39,826 nt of DNA from Pseudomonas synxantha (lineage in GTDB: Bacteria; Pseudomonadota; Gammaproteobacteria; Pseudomonadales; Pseudomonadaceae), in the NCBI GenBank assembly GCA_945874835.1, contig CAMCJM010000004.1, positions 1-39,826 on the forward strand, read 5' to 3'. The position numbers and the translations under genes were made by a program. Numbering within the stretch: position 1 is the first letter of the stretch; every line of letters begins with the position of its first letter. Shown piece by piece: positions 9,589 through 17,501 of the stretch. The notes beneath the pieces were generated by a model, which saw nothing but the letters and a program-made list of their open reading frames with translations, did not search any database and was not told the DNA's origin.

Positions 9589-10494
9589 TCAGCGCTTTAC
9601 TTCATTGCTGATGCCATGCGGCACATGCCCGGTGGCGACCACTTCGCGGGCCTTTTCGCAGTGACCGGCCTGGTCATCAAAAAACACATCGGCACCGAAG
9701 GTTTCCAGAATCGCGGCCTTCTCCAAACCGCCGAGGAAGAACGATTCATCCAGGCGAATATTCCACTTGCGCAGTGTGCGAATCACCCGTTCATGGGCCG
9801 GTGCCGAGCGGGCGGTGACCAGCGCGGTGCGAATCGGGCACTGCTCCTCGGGAAACTCCTGTTGCAGGCGGTGCAGGGCGGCGAGGAAGGGCTTAAAGGG
9901 CCCGCCACCGAGCAGTTCACGGGCCGACTGACGCTCATGGCTCTGGAAGGCTTCCAGCCCCGCTTGCTGATAAACCCGCTCGGATTCATCGGAAAACAGC
10001 ACAGCGTCACCGTCGAAGGCAATGCGCAATTCATTGCTCGCTGCCCGGCGCGCGCCACCCGACAAGATGGTCGCTGCGCCAAAACCGGCGGCCAGCGCGC
10101 TGCGCACATCTTGCGCATGGGTGGAGAGAAATAGATGGCAACCAAAGGCCGCCAAATAAGGATCAGGGCTGCGACCGCCGACAAATGCGGCGCGGGAGAT
10201 GCCCAAGCCGTAATGCTGGATCGAGTTGAAGGCGCGCAGGCCGGTATCGGCACTGTTGCGCGACACCAGAATCACCTCGACGTGTTGTTGCTGCAGCGTG
10301 CTGTTCAACGCCAGCAGTTTTTCCACCAGGGGAAAGGCGTCACCGGGGGCGAGGATCTCGTCTTCATGCTCGATCTGGTATTGGCGATAGGCCTCGACAC
10401 CTTGTGTTTCATAGATCCGGTGGCTGTCGCGCAGGTCAAACAGCGCACTTGAGGAGATCGCCAGTATCAGTTTGTCGCCTAATCCCTTGCTCAT
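9589..10494 (-). CDS. 5'-nucleotidase (cytosolic 5'-nucleotidase-I-like family)
   Basis: The 301-residue protein matches the prokaryotic members of the NT5C1/5'-nucleotidase family, HAD-fold enzymes that remove phosphate from nucleoside monophosphates. Visible features are LILAISSSALFDL (where the usual HAD DxD is SSSALFD, as in this family), VILVSRNSADTGLRAFNSIQHYGL, RAAFVGGRSP, the FDGDAVLFSDESE motif, and ALVTARSAPAHERVIRTL, followed by FFLGGLEKAAILETFGADVFFDDQ with the metal-binding DD. It follows the PanE-like gene with a 9-base gap, so it is the last gene of a three-gene minus-strand operon. Substrate preference cannot be told. Confidence 0.87.
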   Translation of the reverse strand: MSKGLGDKLILAISSSALFDLRDSHRIYETQGVEAYRQYQIEHEDEILAPGDAFPLVEKLLALNSTLQQQHVEVILVSRNSADTGLRAFNSIQHYGLGISRAAFVGGRSPDPYLAAFGCHLFLSTHAQDVRSALAAGFGAATILSGGARRAASNELRIAFDGDAVLFSDESERVYQQAGLEAFQSHERQSARELLGGGPFKPFLAALHRLQQEFPEEQCPIRTALVTARSAPAHERVIRTLRKWNIRLDESFFLGGLEKAAILETFGADVFFDDQAGHCEKAREVVATGHVPHGISNEVKR

Positions 10495-10503
10495 GGTGCT
10501 TTC

Positions 10504-11451
10504 CTAGTGTGCGCGCTGTTCGAGAAAACGCAGGGCCTGATAGAGCATTTGTGTGCGTGGCATGGCGCAACCGGCGTTGGTTGCAGCGGCCAGCGGCGCG
10601 GCATAGATGGCGTGCAATTCCATCGGGCGCTTGAGGGTGTAATCGTGGTACATGCTTGGCAGGTAATCGGGCATGCGGTCGGTGACAGCCAGCAACTTTG
10701 CGGCAAAGCCTTCTGGCAACGGATAACCGCACGCGCTGGCAGCATCCACTACTTCCTGCATGATGGCCTGAATTAAATCGCGGCTGTCAGTGTTGCCCAT
10801 CAGCGCTGTAGTGGCACTGCCGAGCAATACGGCCAGGCCGTTATACGGCACGTTCCACACCAGCTTCTGCCAGCGCGCCTGATTCAATTCGGCCATGGCG
10901 TTGGAATCAAGCCCGGCGGTTTTAAACAGATCGCAGCCTTGCTCAAGGAGTTGCTGACGGCTCTCGGCATCAGCGGCTGGGCCTGAGTGATAGCCGAGGT
11001 TAACGTTGCCCAGCGACTGATGCTCAACCACGCCGGGCGCGCTGCGGTGTGCGCAGATGTAGCAAAGACCGCCCAACAGGTGCAACGAATCCGGCAATAA
11101 AGGACGCAGTTCGTCTTCCACGGCCAGCCCGTTTTGCATCAGCACCACCTTGGCACCGGGTGCTGCCGCCTGAATGATCAGTGGCGCGAGTTCAGCGTTA
11201 CTGGTGGTTTTCGCACCTACCAGCAGCCAGTCGCAGGGCGGCATATCGGCAACCGACTGGTACGCCTGCACCGGTTGCAGGTGCAGTTCGCCGTGCACCG
11301 CGCTGTTGACCCGCAGGCCTTGGCTGGCGACGGCGGTAAACTCGCTGCGCAGCAGAAAGTGCACATCAAAGCCGGCGCGGGCGAGCATCAGGCCATAAAA
11401 GCCGCCAATTGCGCCGGAGCCGATGATGCCGATGCGGGGAGTTGTGTTCAT
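10504..11451 (-). CDS. 2-dehydropantoate 2-reductase (PanE/ApbA family)
   Basis: The 315-residue protein has the N-terminal NADP-binding fold GIIGSGAIGGFYGLMLARAGFDV, the LLVGAKTTSN segment with the conserved Lys, QNGLAVEDEL, and the C-terminal helical domain with KLVWNVPYNGLAVLL (the conserved Lys and Asn). PanE reduces ketopantoate to pantoate in coenzyme A synthesis, but Pseudomonas genomes often have several paralogues with other roles, so I do not assign panE itself. Its ATG shares one base with the stop of the thioredoxin-like gene upstream (TGATG), showing translational coupling. Confidence 0.87.
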   Translation of the reverse strand: MNTTPRIGIIGSGAIGGFYGLMLARAGFDVHFLLRSEFTAVASQGLRVNSAVHGELHLQPVQAYQSVADMPPCDWLLVGAKTTSNAELAPLIIQAAAPGAKVVLMQNGLAVEDELRPLLPDSLHLLGGLCYICAHRSAPGVVEHQSLGNVNLGYHSGPAADAESRQQLLEQGCDLFKTAGLDSNAMAELNQARWQKLVWNVPYNGLAVLLGSATTALMGNTDSRDLIQAIMQEVVDAASACGYPLPEGFAAKLLAVTDRMPDYLPSMYHDYTLKRPMELHAIYAAPLAAATNAGCAMPRTQMLYQALRFLEQRAH

Positions 11452-11786
11452 CAGGGTAAATCCTCTGCGGGGCGCGACAGGGCGGTGTCCAGCGCCGGAA
11501 TAAGTTCAGTGCTGCGCAGACGGCTCTGCACCGCGCCGAAAAATTGACCATCGACGACGACAAACAGCGCCGGCAAATGGAATACCTCGTATCGCGTCAC
11601 TAAACCTGCGTTGTTGGCGGCATCAATCCACACCAAGCGTTCAACGGGAAGGTGCAGTTTAGGCAGCTCGCGGCGTGCCCAGCGACAACTGGCACAACCT
11701 ATGCTGGTAAAAACCAGCAGTGAAGTACCCGGCAGGTCCAGTAGTTGGCGATCTGCATCAAAATCGGTCAGTCCAAGTTCGGTCAC
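11451..11786 (-). CDS. Thioredoxin-fold protein with CASC motif
   Basis: This 111-residue protein reads LLVFTSIGCASCRWARRELPKL, i.e. a beta strand and a CxxC redox centre (CASC rather than CGPC), followed by VWIDAANNAGLVTRYEVFHLPALFVVVDGQ, which contains the cis-Pro (HLPAL) of thioredoxins. There is no signal peptide, so it is probably cytoplasmic. It starts the operon thioredoxin-like / PanE-like / 5'-nucleotidase and is divergent from the PilZ gene, sharing a promoter region of only about 50 bases. Redox partner unknown. Confidence 0.85.
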   Translation of the reverse strand: MTELGLTDFDADRQLLDLPGTSLLVFTSIGCASCRWARRELPKLHLPVERLVWIDAANNAGLVTRYEVFHLPALFVVVDGQFFGAVQSRLRSTELIPALDTALSRPAEDLP

Positions 11787-11835
11787 TATACTGACCCATG
11801 TGGTATCAAATTGATGGCATTCGAGGTGGTCATAG

Positions 11836-12255
11836 ATGCGTCACTTTTTACGTCATCCCAGTGATATGCCGGTTGAATTGGTGTTGCGCAAACAGGCATT
11901 CGTGCCCAAACAGCGGCTCAACAATATCAGCCTCGGTGGTGTGGCATGCAGCTCCAGTCGCGCGTTCAGGCGCGGTACGGCAGTTGAACTGCGCATTCCC
12001 TTGTTTGGCGAACAAGCCTGCTACCCCGGCTTGGTGGCCTGGTGCCGCAAGCAGGAGGGCGATTACCTGGTGGGAATCGCCTTTGTCGACGAAGACACTC
12101 TGTTTCGCGCGCGCATGGTTGAGCAGGTCTGTCAGATCGAGCATTACCGCCAGCAACGCGAGCGGGTATTGGGCTGCAGCCTGCCCATCGAAACCGTGGC
12201 GCAAGAGTGGATCACTCAGCACGCCGCCGAGTTCTCGCGCGCCAGCCTGAATTAG
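11836..12255 (+). CDS. PilZ-domain protein (c-di-GMP receptor)
   Basis: The 139-residue protein shows both parts of the c-di-GMP binding signature at the expected spacing: RHFLRH at the N-terminus (RxxxR) and NNISLGG about 30 residues later ((D/N)xSxxG). The following beta strands (AVELRIPLFGE, YPGLVAWCRKQEGDYLVGIAFVD) fit a PilZ barrel, and a helical tail of about 45 residues follows. It would sense c-di-GMP and relay this to motility or envelope functions; no partner is encoded next to it. GAGGTGG precedes the ATG. Binding is predicted from motifs only. Confidence 0.9.
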   Translation: MRHFLRHPSDMPVELVLRKQAFVPKQRLNNISLGGVACSSSRAFRRGTAVELRIPLFGEQACYPGLVAWCRKQEGDYLVGIAFVDEDTLFRARMVEQVCQIEHYRQQRERVLGCSLPIETVAQEWITQHAAEFSRASLN

Positions 12256-12393
12256 CCTCGCCTTGCGGCTAAGCCATTGTCGAGGCGGGCCTTTACGCGC
12301 TAAGGTTCGGCTTCCCCGCTGTGCTCATATTGCTGTGCTCCGCCACACGGGGATCGCTGGCGGCCGGCACCCGTGACCTGATGACTCTGACTG

Positions 12394-13482
12394 ATGAATA
12401 GCACGATGGCTGATTTACCGATTGATGACCTGAACGTTGCCTCCAACGAAACCCTGATAACCCCCGCACAGCTCAAGCGTGAAATCCCGCTGACCGATGC
12501 TGCGCTGCGCACGGTTGCCAGTGGGCGTGAGGTGATCCGCAATATTCTCGATGGCAAGGATCATCGCCTGTTTGTGGTGGTCGGGCCGTGCTCGATCCAC
12601 GATATCAAGGCCGCTCACGACTATGCCGCGCGTCTTAAAGCGCTGGCCGCCGAGCTGTCAGACAGCCTGTATCTGGTCATGCGCGTGTATTTCGAGAAGC
12701 CGCGTACCACCGTGGGCTGGAAAGGCTTGATTAACGATCCGTTTATGGACGACTCGTTCAAGATTCAGGATGGCCTGCACATTGGTCGTCAGTTACTGCG
12801 TGATTTGGCCGAAATGGGCCTGCCGACGGCCACCGAAGCCCTTGACCCGATCTCCCCGCAGTACCTGCAGGACTTGATCAGCTGGTCGGCCATCGGCGCG
12901 CGCACCACCGAATCGCAAACCCACCGCGAAATGGCCTCTGGCCTGTCGTCTGCAGTGGGTTTCAAGAATGGCACCGACGGCGGCCTGACCGTGGCGATCA
13001 ACGCCCTGCAGTCGGTTTCCAGTCCGCACCGTTTCCTCGGTATCAACCAGGAAGGTGGCGTGTCCATCGTCACCACCAAAGGCAACGCCTACGGTCATGT
13101 GGTGCTGCGCGGTGGCAACGGCAAGCCGAACTATGATTCGGTCAGCGTCGCCGTGTGCGAGCAGGAGCTGACCAAAGCCGGCATCCGTCCGAGCATCATG
13201 GTTGACTGCAGCCACGCCAACTCCAACAAGGACCCGGCCCTGCAACCACTGGTAATGGATAACGTCGCCAACCAGATTCTGGAAGGCAACCAGTCCATCG
13301 TCGGCCTGATGGTTGAAAGCCATTTGGGTTGGGGCGCTCAGTCGATCCCTAAAGATCTGGCGCAGCTCAAATACGGCGTGTCGATCACCGATGCCTGCAT
13401 CGATTGGGACACTACCGAGAAAACCCTGCGCGGTATGCATGCCAAGCTTAAGGAAGTGCTGCCTAAGCGTCAGCGCGGCTAA
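12394..13482 (+). CDS. 3-deoxy-7-phosphoheptulonate (DAHP) synthase, class I
   Basis: This is the first enzyme of the shikimate pathway, joining phosphoenolpyruvate and erythrose 4-phosphate. The 362-residue protein carries FVVVGPCSIHD (metal-binding Cys), MRVYFEKPRTTVGWKG (PEP-binding), GARTTESQTHREMASGLS, VGFKNGTDG and IMVDCSHANSNKDP (metal-binding His), all hallmarks of the AroF/AroG/AroH type. ATG 12394 gives MNSTMADLPIDDL; ATG 12406 (MADLPIDDL) is an equally plausible start, and neither has a strong Shine-Dalgarno. Which feedback isoform it is cannot be decided. It feeds chorismate supply in general and is 7 kb from the DHB genes, so no special link is claimed. Confidence 0.93.
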   Translation: MNSTMADLPIDDLNVASNETLITPAQLKREIPLTDAALRTVASGREVIRNILDGKDHRLFVVVGPCSIHDIKAAHDYAARLKALAAELSDSLYLVMRVYFEKPRTTVGWKGLINDPFMDDSFKIQDGLHIGRQLLRDLAEMGLPTATEALDPISPQYLQDLISWSAIGARTTESQTHREMASGLSSAVGFKNGTDGGLTVAINALQSVSSPHRFLGINQEGGVSIVTTKGNAYGHVVLRGGNGKPNYDSVSVAVCEQELTKAGIRPSIMVDCSHANSNKDPALQPLVMDNVANQILEGNQSIVGLMVESHLGWGAQSIPKDLAQLKYGVSITDACIDWDTTEKTLRGMHAKLKEVLPKRQRG

Positions 13483-13495
13483 CTTCAGCGGCTGC

Positions 13496-13538
13496 AATAA
13501 AAACGGGCTTATGCGTGATGCATAAGCCCGTTTTTATT
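13496..13538. terminator. Strong terminator after DAHP synthase
   Basis: A perfect 19-bp stem (13496-13514 with 13520-13538) around a 5-base loop has a GC-rich core ACGGGCTTATGC flanked by A and T runs, so it can act in both directions. It begins 13 bases past the DAHP synthase stop. Confidence 0.9.
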
Positions 13539-13560
13539 GAACGACTGAAAGGGGCGCTGT

Positions 13561-13620
13561 GTGGGAGGGGCTTTAGCCGCGAACCTTTATCGCTGTTGTC
13601 GCGGCTAAAGCCCCTCCCAC
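13561..13620. repeat. REP palindrome of the GGGAGGGGCTTTAGCCGCGA family, intact copy
   Basis: The two 22-base arms (13561-13582 and 13599-13620) are perfect reverse complements around a 16-base loop. The copy at 4675-4744 is the same repeat with an interruption in the left arm. It lies between the convergent DAHP synthase and BenE-type genes, next to the terminator. Confidence 0.85.
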
Positions 13621-13627
13621 GGGACAC

Positions 13628-14824
13628 TTAAACGTCCCGCTTGCCCCAGTTGAGAATCGCCAGGGTCAGCAGCCCCGCAACAATCCCCCAGAACGCAGAG
13701 CCCACCGAGAACAGGGTCATGCCTGAGGCGGTGACGAGAAAGGTGATCAGCGCCGCTTCGCGTTCTTTCGGCTCGCTCATGGCTTGGGTCAGGCCGCCGA
13801 TGATTGAAGCGAACAGGGCGAGGGCGGCGATGGACAGGATCAGCGCTTTCGGCAATGCGGCAAACAGCGCGGCCAAGGTTGCACCGAAGATGCCGGCGAT
13901 GCCATAGAACACACCGCACCAGATAGCGGCGGTGTAGCGTTTTTTCGGGTCTTCGTGGGCTTCCGGGCCAGCGCAGATCGCCGCGCTGATGGCCGCCATA
14001 TGGATGCCATGGCTGCCGAACGGCGCGAGCAGCATGGAGGTCAGGCCAGTGGTGGTCAGCAGAGGGCTGGCCGGCACGTCATAGCCGTTGGCGCGCAGCA
14101 CAGCCATGCCGGGCAGGTTCTGCGAGGCCATGGCGACGATAAACAGCGGAATGCCAATACTGACGGCCGCGGCCACGGAGAAGCTTGGCGTGGTCCATTC
14201 CGGCACAGCCAGTTGCAGCTCGAAATGCTCGAAGTTGAGCAGGCCGAAGAGCGCAGCCAGCACGCTGCCGACAATCAGTGCCGCCAATACGGCATAGCGC
14301 GGAAACAGGCGTTTACCAAACAGGTAAGCCAGCAGCATGGCCACCACCAACACCGGCTGTTGCTCGGCGGCCACGCAGATTTCCAGGCCGATCTTGAACA
14401 GCACACCGGCAAGCAGCGCGGCGGCGATGGAGGCGGGGATGCGGCGCATCAGGCGGTCGAAGCTGCCGGTCAGGCCAATCAGAACAATCAGCCCGGAGGC
14501 GAGGATGTAGGCACCGATCGCTTCGCTGTAAGACACACCGGGCAGGCTGGTGATCAGCAGGGCAGCGCCTGGGGTGGACCAGGCGATCATGATCGGCGCG
14601 CGGTAGCGCAGCGACAGGCCGATGCAGCAAATCGCCATGCCAATCGACAGCGCCCAGATCCACGAGGAAATCTGTCCGTTAGTCAGGCCCGCGGCCTGGC
14701 CTGCCTGAAACATCAGCACCAGGGAGCTGGTGTAGCCGGTCAGCATGGCGATAAAACCGGCGACCACCGCCGAGGTTGAGGTGTCAGCCAGTGGCCGCAA
14801 GCGGGTGTGTGGCAGATCGTGCAT
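13628..14824 (-). CDS. BenE-family transporter (benzoate/H+ symporter-like)
   Basis: The 398-residue protein has about 12 hydrophobic segments and the BenE-family opening STSAVVAGFIAMLTGYTSSL, then AWSTPGAALL, FGSHGIHMAAISAAICAG and RYTAAIWCGVFYGIAGIFGA, which match the conserved BenE motifs. Members include the benzoate transporter of Acinetobacter, but many Pseudomonas paralogues have unknown substrates and no benzoate-degradation genes are nearby. ATG 14824 shares one base with the LysE-type stop (TGATG), so the two genes are co-translated; the TTG just before it is unlikely to be the start. Confidence 0.87.
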   Translation of the reverse strand: MHDLPHTRLRPLADTSTSAVVAGFIAMLTGYTSSLVLMFQAGQAAGLTNGQISSWIWALSIGMAICCIGLSLRYRAPIMIAWSTPGAALLITSLPGVSYSEAIGAYILASGLIVLIGLTGSFDRLMRRIPASIAAALLAGVLFKIGLEICVAAEQQPVLVVAMLLAYLFGKRLFPRYAVLAALIVGSVLAALFGLLNFEHFELQLAVPEWTTPSFSVAAAVSIGIPLFIVAMASQNLPGMAVLRANGYDVPASPLLTTTGLTSMLLAPFGSHGIHMAAISAAICAGPEAHEDPKKRYTAAIWCGVFYGIAGIFGATLAALFAALPKALILSIAALALFASIIGGLTQAMSEPKEREAALITFLVTASGMTLFSVGSAFWGIVAGLLTLAILNWGKRDV

Positions 14825-15435
14825 CAAAGCAATCCGCTGTCAGCGAAAATGGGGTATAGCGAGGCTAACAGCAGCAGGGCCATGCCGATATTGAAAACAC
14901 GTAAGCGCTGCGCATCCTGCAACCAGTTGCGCAGAAGGCTACCGGCAACGATCCAGGCACTCGTGGTCGGGCAATTGACCAAGACAAATAGCGCTGAAAT
15001 CAGCAGTACATTGGTTATGAAATTGTCCTGCGGCGTATAGTTGGTGATCGCCCCAATCGCCATGATCCACGCCTTCGGGTTAACCCATTGAAAAGCCGTA
15101 GCCTGAAGGAAACTAAGCGGTTTGCCGAGGGCAGAGGCTTGCCTGCTAGGCGCGCAAGCATTGGCGATCTTCCAGGCCAGGTACAGCATGTAGGCCTCTC
15201 CGACATAGCGCAGCACGGTATAGAGCACTGGTACCTGTTCAAACACCTGGCCGAGCCCCAGGCCGAACGATAGCACCAGCAGCATCAGTCCCAGGCTGCT
15301 GCCCAGCATATGCGGCAAGGTCCGCCTTAGCCCGAAGTTTGCCCCAGAGGCAAGCAGCATGGTGTTGTTCGGCCCCGGCGTTACGGAGGTGACAAAGGCA
15401 AAGGCGATAAAGGCGAGCAACAATTCGGCGGTCAT
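14824..15435 (-). CDS. LysE/RhtB-family amino-acid exporter
   Basis: The 203-residue protein has the length and six-helix plan of the LysE superfamily. Key parts are FVTSVTPGPNNTMLLASGANFG near the N-terminus (the TPGPN motif), GSSLGLMLL, YVGEAYMLYLAWKI and AFQWVNPKAWIMAIGAI (the NPK(A/V) motif). Such carriers export amino acids or derivatives. It is the upstream gene of a two-gene unit with the BenE-type transporter. Substrate not deducible. Confidence 0.9.
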   Translation of the reverse strand: MTAELLLAFIAFAFVTSVTPGPNNTMLLASGANFGLRRTLPHMLGSSLGLMLLVLSFGLGLGQVFEQVPVLYTVLRYVGEAYMLYLAWKIANACAPSRQASALGKPLSFLQATAFQWVNPKAWIMAIGAITNYTPQDNFITNVLLISALFVLVNCPTTSAWIVAGSLLRNWLQDAQRLRVFNIGMALLLLASLYPIFADSGLL

Positions 15436-15566
15436 GGCAGTGGCACTCAGGGACAGTGCTGTTCAGCCTAAGGGGCGCAGGGCGGGGCGTCGCGGTACAG
15501 CGGGGCGGGCATTGGGCGTAACAGTTAAAAAGTGTTTAGGTAAAAGCCCCGTACAGTTAAATGCGT

Positions 15567-15630
15567 ATCCAGAATGTAATTCGGGAAAAAGTAGCCAGCC
15601 TGACGTCCGTTCCCGGATTGCATCCGGGCT
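15567..15630. repeat. AGCCCGGATG-type palindromic repeat, decayed copy
   Basis: TCCCGGATTGCATCCGGGCT (15611-15630) is well preserved. Its partner arm (15567-15586, ATCCAGAATGTAATTCGGGA) agrees at about 15 of 20 positions with the expected complement. It is the same family as 4599-4662 and lies between the LysE-type gene start and the MarR gene stop. Confidence 0.6.
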
Positions 15631-15644
15631 ACCTGGGCAGGGGA

Positions 15645-16076
15645 CTAGCGCCACGCCAGCGCCTGGTTGACCTTGAGCCAGCCTTGCACCGCGCCGTCAT
15701 CCACTTCAGCGAAGACGCGTTGCAGCAGTTTGGCCTGCTCGCGGCGCAGCGCTTGTTCCAGCTTGGCCCCTTCGGCGGTAAAGCTGAGCAGGCGTTTACG
15801 TTTGTCGTCTTCGGCGGTCAGGCTGTGCACCAAGTGCATTTCTTGCAGCTGGCGCAGCGGGGTGTTGAGCGCCTGTTTGCTCACGCCCAGGTAGGCCAGC
15901 AGTTCTTTCATGCTCAGCCCTGGGTATTTGGCGATAAAAAACAAAATGCGGTGATGCACCCGCGACAGGCCGCGACGCGCCAGCATTTCATCGGCTTTGG
16001 CGGTGAACGCCTGATAGCCAAAGAAGAAGGCTTCCATGGCAATCTGTTGAGAAGATGTGCTCTTGAGATCCAACAT
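15645..16076 (-). CDS. MarR-family transcriptional regulator
   Basis: The 143-residue protein fits the MarR fold: an N-terminal dimerisation helix, LARRGLSRVHHRILFFIAKYPGLSMKELLAYLGVSKQALNTPLRQL (in parts, the helix-turn-helix), then the wing DDKRKRLLSFTAEG with the typical D-x-R-x(2)-(L/V) basic tip. ATG 16076 is chosen; the TTG at 16085 would start inside the presumed operator. It is divergent from an aminotransferase gene, and the 111-base gap holds two copies of a GGTCAA-N5-TTGAC palindrome, suggesting that it controls both genes. Ligand unknown. Confidence 0.88.
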   Translation of the reverse strand: MLDLKSTSSQQIAMEAFFFGYQAFTAKADEMLARRGLSRVHHRILFFIAKYPGLSMKELLAYLGVSKQALNTPLRQLQEMHLVHSLTAEDDKRKRLLSFTAEGAKLEQALRREQAKLLQRVFAEVDDGAVQGWLKVNQALAWR

Positions 16077-16079
16077 TAA

Positions 16080-16096
16080 GGTCAAGCCTGTTGACG
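16080..16096. promoter_or_regulatory. Putative MarR operator, site 1
   Basis: GGTCAAGCCTGTTGACG is an imperfect palindrome with the same GGTCAA-N5-TTGAC frame as site 2 at 16138. It lies 3 bases upstream of the MarR start codon on the minus strand, where a bound regulator would block its own transcription. Inference from sequence symmetry and position. Confidence 0.55.
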
Positions 16097-16137
16097 TATC
16101 TGGGTGGGTCGTCGTAGTTCCCGGACATGCCCATTTC

Positions 16138-16154
16138 GGTCAAACAGTTTGACC
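16138..16154. promoter_or_regulatory. Putative MarR operator, site 2 (perfect palindrome)
   Basis: GGTCAAACAGTTTGACC is a perfect 17-base palindrome with 8-base arms, the size and symmetry expected for a MarR dimer. It sits 33 bases before the aminotransferase ATG, with A/T-rich sequence following (TATTTTTATTTG), likely the promoter zone. Centre-to-centre distance to site 1 is 58 bases. Confidence 0.65.
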
Positions 16155-16187
16155 TATTTTTATTTGCCCATGCTACCGGTGAGATCC

Positions 16188-17354
16188 ATGGCCTTTTCTG
16201 CACGTGTTGCCCGCCTTAAAAGCTCCCTTATCCGTGAAATCCTGGCTGCGGCGCAGCGTCCGGAAGTCATGTCGTTTGCCGGTGGGCTGCCTGCCGAACC
16301 CATGCTGCCCAAGGTCGACTGGGCCGACATGCCCGCTAGCATGGGTCAATACGGCATGAGTGAAGGCGAGCCGGCCCTGCGTGAAGTAATTGCCGCCGAA
16401 GCCCGCGCCGTGGGCGTGCCTTGCGACGCGAGTCAGGTGATGATCGTCAGCGGCTCGCAGCAAACCCTCGATTTAGCCAGCAAGCTGTTTATTGATCGGG
16501 GCACCGAGGTGCTGCTCGAAGCGCCCACCTATTTGGCCGCGCTGCAGGCGTTTCAGTTTTTTAGTGCCGATTGCATCGCCGTGCCGCAGGAGGCCGATGG
16601 CCCGCAACTCGATGCCCTGCGCCAGCGTCTGGAAAACCATAAACCGGCTTTCGCCTATTTGATTCCGACCTTCCAGAACCCTTCGGCGGTGCGTTACAGC
16701 GAAGCCAAGCGCGATGCCGTCGCGGCCTTGCTCGATGAGTTCGGCGTGACCCTGATCGAAGACGAGCCCTACCGCGAGCTGGTGTTTGACGGTGGCAGCG
16801 CCACGCCGATTGTCAGCCGCCTGCAGAAAGCCAGCTGGATCTACACCGGCACCGTGTCGAAAACCCTGTTGCCGGGCCTGCGCGTCGGCTACCTGATCGC
16901 CACCCCGGATCTGTACCCGCACTTGCTGCGCTTGAAGCAATCGGCCGACTTGCACACCAACCGCATTGGCCAGTGGCAGGCGTTGCAGTGGTTGGGCAGC
17001 GAGAAATACCGTGGCCATTTGGCTGAACTGCGTGACTTCTACCGCCTGCGCCGTGACGCCATGCAGGCCGCGCTGGAAGAACACTTCAGTGATTTGGCCG
17101 ACTGGCAAATTCCCCAAGGCGGGCTGTTCTTCTGGCTGACCCTCAAGCAACCGCTGGACACCCGTACGCTGCTGGCTCCGGCCCTGGCGCAGAACGTGGC
17201 GTTTATGCCGGGTGAGCCGTTCTTTATCGACCCGGACGCTCATCCTGGTCACCTGCGCCTGAACTTCAGCCATGTCGCACCGGAGCGCCTGGGTGAAGGG
17301 CTCAAACGCTTGGCCGAGGTGATCCGTCAGGCGCAGGCTGGCGCAGCAGTTTGA
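16188..17354 (+). CDS. PLP-dependent class I/II aminotransferase (LysN/MocR-catalytic-like)
   Basis: The 388-residue enzyme has the fold-type I order of 2-aminoadipate/aromatic-type transaminases: MSFAGGLPAEPMLP near the start, VSGSQQTLDLASKLF, YLIPTFQNPSA (the Asn that contacts PLP), TLIEDEPYRELVF (the Asp binding the pyridine nitrogen), and YTGTVSKTLLPGLRVGY with the Schiff-base Lys, ending with HLRLNFSHVAPERLGEGL (the carboxylate-binding Arg). It lacks an N-terminal DNA-binding domain, so it is an enzyme and not a MocR regulator. ATG 16188 fits the GGTGAG just ahead. It is divergent from the MarR gene, which probably regulates it. Amino donor unknown. Confidence 0.88.
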   Translation: MAFSARVARLKSSLIREILAAAQRPEVMSFAGGLPAEPMLPKVDWADMPASMGQYGMSEGEPALREVIAAEARAVGVPCDASQVMIVSGSQQTLDLASKLFIDRGTEVLLEAPTYLAALQAFQFFSADCIAVPQEADGPQLDALRQRLENHKPAFAYLIPTFQNPSAVRYSEAKRDAVAALLDEFGVTLIEDEPYRELVFDGGSATPIVSRLQKASWIYTGTVSKTLLPGLRVGYLIATPDLYPHLLRLKQSADLHTNRIGQWQALQWLGSEKYRGHLAELRDFYRLRRDAMQAALEEHFSDLADWQIPQGGLFFWLTLKQPLDTRTLLAPALAQNVAFMPGEPFFIDPDAHPGHLRLNFSHVAPERLGEGLKRLAEVIRQAQAGAAV

Positions 17355-17360
17355 ACTAGG

Positions 17361-17467
17361 TGTAGGAGCCAGCTTGCTGCGGTCCGGCGTCCTGGCGATC
17401 GGCTGCAAGCGAAAGCATCGCCAGTACGTCGGCCGCAGCAAGGACTAGGCGTCCCCTTGGCTCCTAC
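17361..17467. repeat. TGTAGGAGCCA-type palindromic repeat
   Basis: TGTAGGAGCCA (17361-17371) pairs with TGGCTCCTACA (17457-17467 region), and inner parts (GCTTGCTGCGG, CGTCCTGGCGAT against ATCGCCAGTACG, CCGCAGCAAGGA) extend an imperfect long stem with extra bases in the right arm. This is a frequent repeat style in Pseudomonas intergenic regions. It lies between the aminotransferase and the GST gene. Confidence 0.65.
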
Positions 17468-17501
17468 AGATAGCAGATGGATAGGAAATACAGGAGGCTT
17501 T

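Noticed and set aside
12394-13482. DAHP synthase as a dedicated part of the siderophore locus
   Set aside because: It lies 7 kb upstream behind a strong terminator and looks like a general shikimate enzyme.
13955-14779. Plus-strand reading frame of 274 codons opposite the BenE-type gene
   Set aside because: Gln/Gly/Arg-rich low-complexity shadow of a membrane protein gene.
16088-16100. 13-base inverted match to the IS end at 128-140 (CTGTTGACGTATC)
   Set aside because: Matches of this length are expected by chance in 40 kb, and the bases are better explained as part of the MarR operator site 1.
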